Assembly: GCA_035041965.1 (NCBI GenBank)
Contig: JAPYMA010002374.1
Location: 82,775 to 146,774, forward strand
Source of the DNA: Anisakis pegreffii
Lineage: Eukaryota > Nematoda > Chromadorea > Rhabditida > Anisakidae
DNA length: 64,000 nt
Direction of reading: 5' to 3'
Below, piece after piece: positions 62,215 through 64,000 of the stretch. The position numbers were made by a program, and so were the translations under genes. The notes under the pieces were generated by a model that did not search any database, was not told where the DNA came from, and worked only from the letters and a program-made list of their open reading frames with translations. Position 1 is the first letter of the stretch; each line of letters starts with the position of its first letter.

Positions 62215-62535
62215 TTTCATATGTGCCAGCCAATGGTCAACCCGATCATAATTCCCCCCTGTTAAGAGAAAGTGCGCACAGTGAGTCCGGGAACCCTCGT
62301 TACCTGAGCAAATGCCCGAAGGCACTACTCAGGCCAACTTACGCGCAATTCCCTATCCCCGGTCAAATCGGCGCCTTTCTCGGGCCGGGAACGCCCGTAT
62401 TTTATTTCGAACATGAATGATGACGATACCCGGGTAAGCATCATCAACATATATTGAGGTATTTCTCCCCGATTCGCCGAGACTGCCGGTAGGCGGGGAA
62501 CGCCTGTCGCATTTACCTAAACCTAGCCCCTCTTA
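62215..62535. other. GC-rich island of unknown nature
   Basis: Clearly more GC-rich than the surroundings, with CGGGCCGGGAACGCCCG and CCGGTAGGCGGGGAACGCC. A 72-codon plus-strand frame (62202-62420) crosses it but shows no motif. It could be a repeat or transposon fragment. Confidence 0.3.
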
Positions 62536-62703
62536 TTGGCAGCTCGACGGGTTGGGATCACCCATGCAACCAAAATATGCTTTTTAGAAATGACCATCGA
62601 CTGCACACATGATATCGTTTTCAACTCAATTCAGCTGTCACTAAACAGCACCATAAGAAAGACCTCTTCGGGTGAGTGGTCCAGGCGAACTTTCCAGACC
62701 TAC

Positions 62704-62817
62704 CGATACCACCATAAGTCACTTCATACCCTACATTATTGAAACTCAATTTTTGTGGGTATGTTTTTAATGTGCCAGTGTAATTATCATCAGTACTAGA
62801 CGCCCACCCTCCCACAA
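62704..62817 (-). CDS. Exon-like stretch of an unidentified minus-strand gene
   Basis: Acceptor AATTGTTCCAG at 62818 and donor G|GTAGGT at 62703 bracket a 114-nt open exon reading VGGWASSTDDNYTGTLKTYP, then a stretch ending VGYEVTYGGI. The splice sites and composition look real. The protein family is not recognised and neighbouring exons were not established. Confidence 0.35.
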
Positions 62818-64000
62818 CTGGAACAATTGTTTTCACACAATACCTGTGCCTTCAAAAATTCACCACTTCCAAGAGCTTATACGACATGCTGAGTCTGATC
62901 TAGATATCTGCAGTGAAGCATGCGCATGAAGTTTGGACCCTTCTTCAAGCTACATGCATAAAACCTAAGCAGGCCTATAACCAACTAAGTCAGAACCGCC
63001 CGAATGGAGGTAATTTTGAGAGAACATTTTCCGACTGAATGCTTGGAATTTCACTAAGGTGTTTCTGAATTTGCACTGAACATAAAGCTCAACGATTTTG
63101 AAACATCAGACTCATCCACAAACAGGTAGTTCATCCCAGGGGCTCAGGAGATAACATGAAACATTACATATTCAACATCAAAGTTACTGATACATGTTCA
63201 TGTTAAACAATTCAACTTGAAAATATATGCACAAATAACAATTTTACAAATTCACAAGTAAACAACGATCAGCATTTATAAATATATCAATGTTTGTAAC
63301 TAAATGAATAAATGTAAAAAAGTGTTCACTCAATACGGTTTAATTTTAATTTTGTTTTCTTTAGCCATGTATATCAACGAAATAGTGCGAAAAACATGTG
63401 ATGCTCAGTTAACTAATATTCATTTATTACGGTCCTAAGACACTAGAAAAAATTAAATACTCTAAATGATGCTAAAGTTCAAAATGTTGGAAAACTGGCC
63501 TGAGGTGCGTTGATGCACCCTGCGTCGTGTTGCTATATCGGATATAAGATTGCCATGTTGTTTTATAAGATTATGATCTTGAATCCATTGGTGACACACT
63601 CTCTTTTGTCGCAAATACCTTCATGTAGGGCCTACGTTTGCCCTCTTGACGGGATGCAGAACAAACGACCGCACTTCAAATATCATCCTGAAAAAGCACC
63701 AATACATCGATTATAGCAAAAAGTCAAAACAAATATCGCGATATTCTATTTACCAATTCAGCTCAAAATCGAATCATCAATACTCACCCCTTTCAGATCG
63801 TGTAATACCACTACATCGTTCGGCCGTGATCCATCACGCGTCCTGATGTCCTAGAAAGAGAATCATACACTTTACGACATTATTCAATCCTGGCAACCTA
63901 ATATTATCACTAGTCAATCATTTAAAGCAAAGGTAAACTGAATATCATCAAATCAATACCACCTAACTCAGTAACTTCAACACCGAAGACCCATCAAACA
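62818..64000. other. Right end of window, no supported gene
   Basis: AT-rich; the short open frames at 63510-63846 show no splice context or recognised motif. Confidence 0.45.

Noticed and set aside
1..64000. CRISPR arrays, bacterial operons, rRNA or tRNA genes
   Set aside because: Intron structure excludes a bacterial source, and no regularly spaced short repeats or recognisable rRNA were seen. tRNA genes could have been missed by eye; a covariance-model scan would decide.

Overview
The window is eukaryotic, almost certainly from a nematode. Genes are split into many exons, introns range from 47 nt to several hundred nt, acceptors end in TTTCAG-like tracts, and splice acceptors sit within a few bases of several start codons, as expected for spliced-leader trans-splicing. 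Two genes are orthologues of well-known animal genes: cysteine string protein (dnj-14 in C. elegans) and iodotyrosine deiodinase (sup-18). The species cannot be named from the sequence. The DNA is AT-rich and gene-poor, with many small, decayed repeats.

Layout. 0-6 kb: dnj-14 on the minus strand (2866-4616), with open but unassigned islands before it. 6.4-15.3 kb: a foldback-type GC-rich element, then an eight-exon seven-transmembrane chemoreceptor-like gene on the plus strand (7314-10760), then mostly non-coding DNA. 15.4-18.2 kb: the sup-18/IYD gene on the plus strand, with its FMN and substrate residues conserved. 18.2-41.8 kb: a long region with few genes. It holds a possible TOM20-like fragment, one orphan tetraspanin-like terminal exon, a LINE 3'-end relic, dispersed repeats and several hairpins.

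41.9-57.4 kb is the most interesting part. Two long secreted proteins, called A (41891-47325) and B (52078-57344) here, are head-to-tail paralogues with 11 exons each. Nine of their exons are identical in length. Between them, on the opposite strand, lies a third secreted coiled-coil gene, C (47671-50820). Genes C and B are divergently transcribed, and each is preceded by a copy of the same ~160 bp core promoter (TATATAAAG plus flanks), so the promoters form an inverted repeat. Gene B looks intact. Gene A appears to have lost the splice donor of exon 5 through a small deletion and would then end early. I do not recognise the family. The proteins look like long helical bundles with one central hydrophobic segment, and are probably secreted together from one tissue.

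57.4-64 kb: a ~1.2-1.3 kb direct segmental duplication carrying a ~150 bp tandem unit (two units in one copy, three in the other), followed by a few isolated exon-like stretches of unidentified genes.

Exon coordinates were read by eye from frame continuity and splice consensus. No alignment, transcript or database evidence was available.
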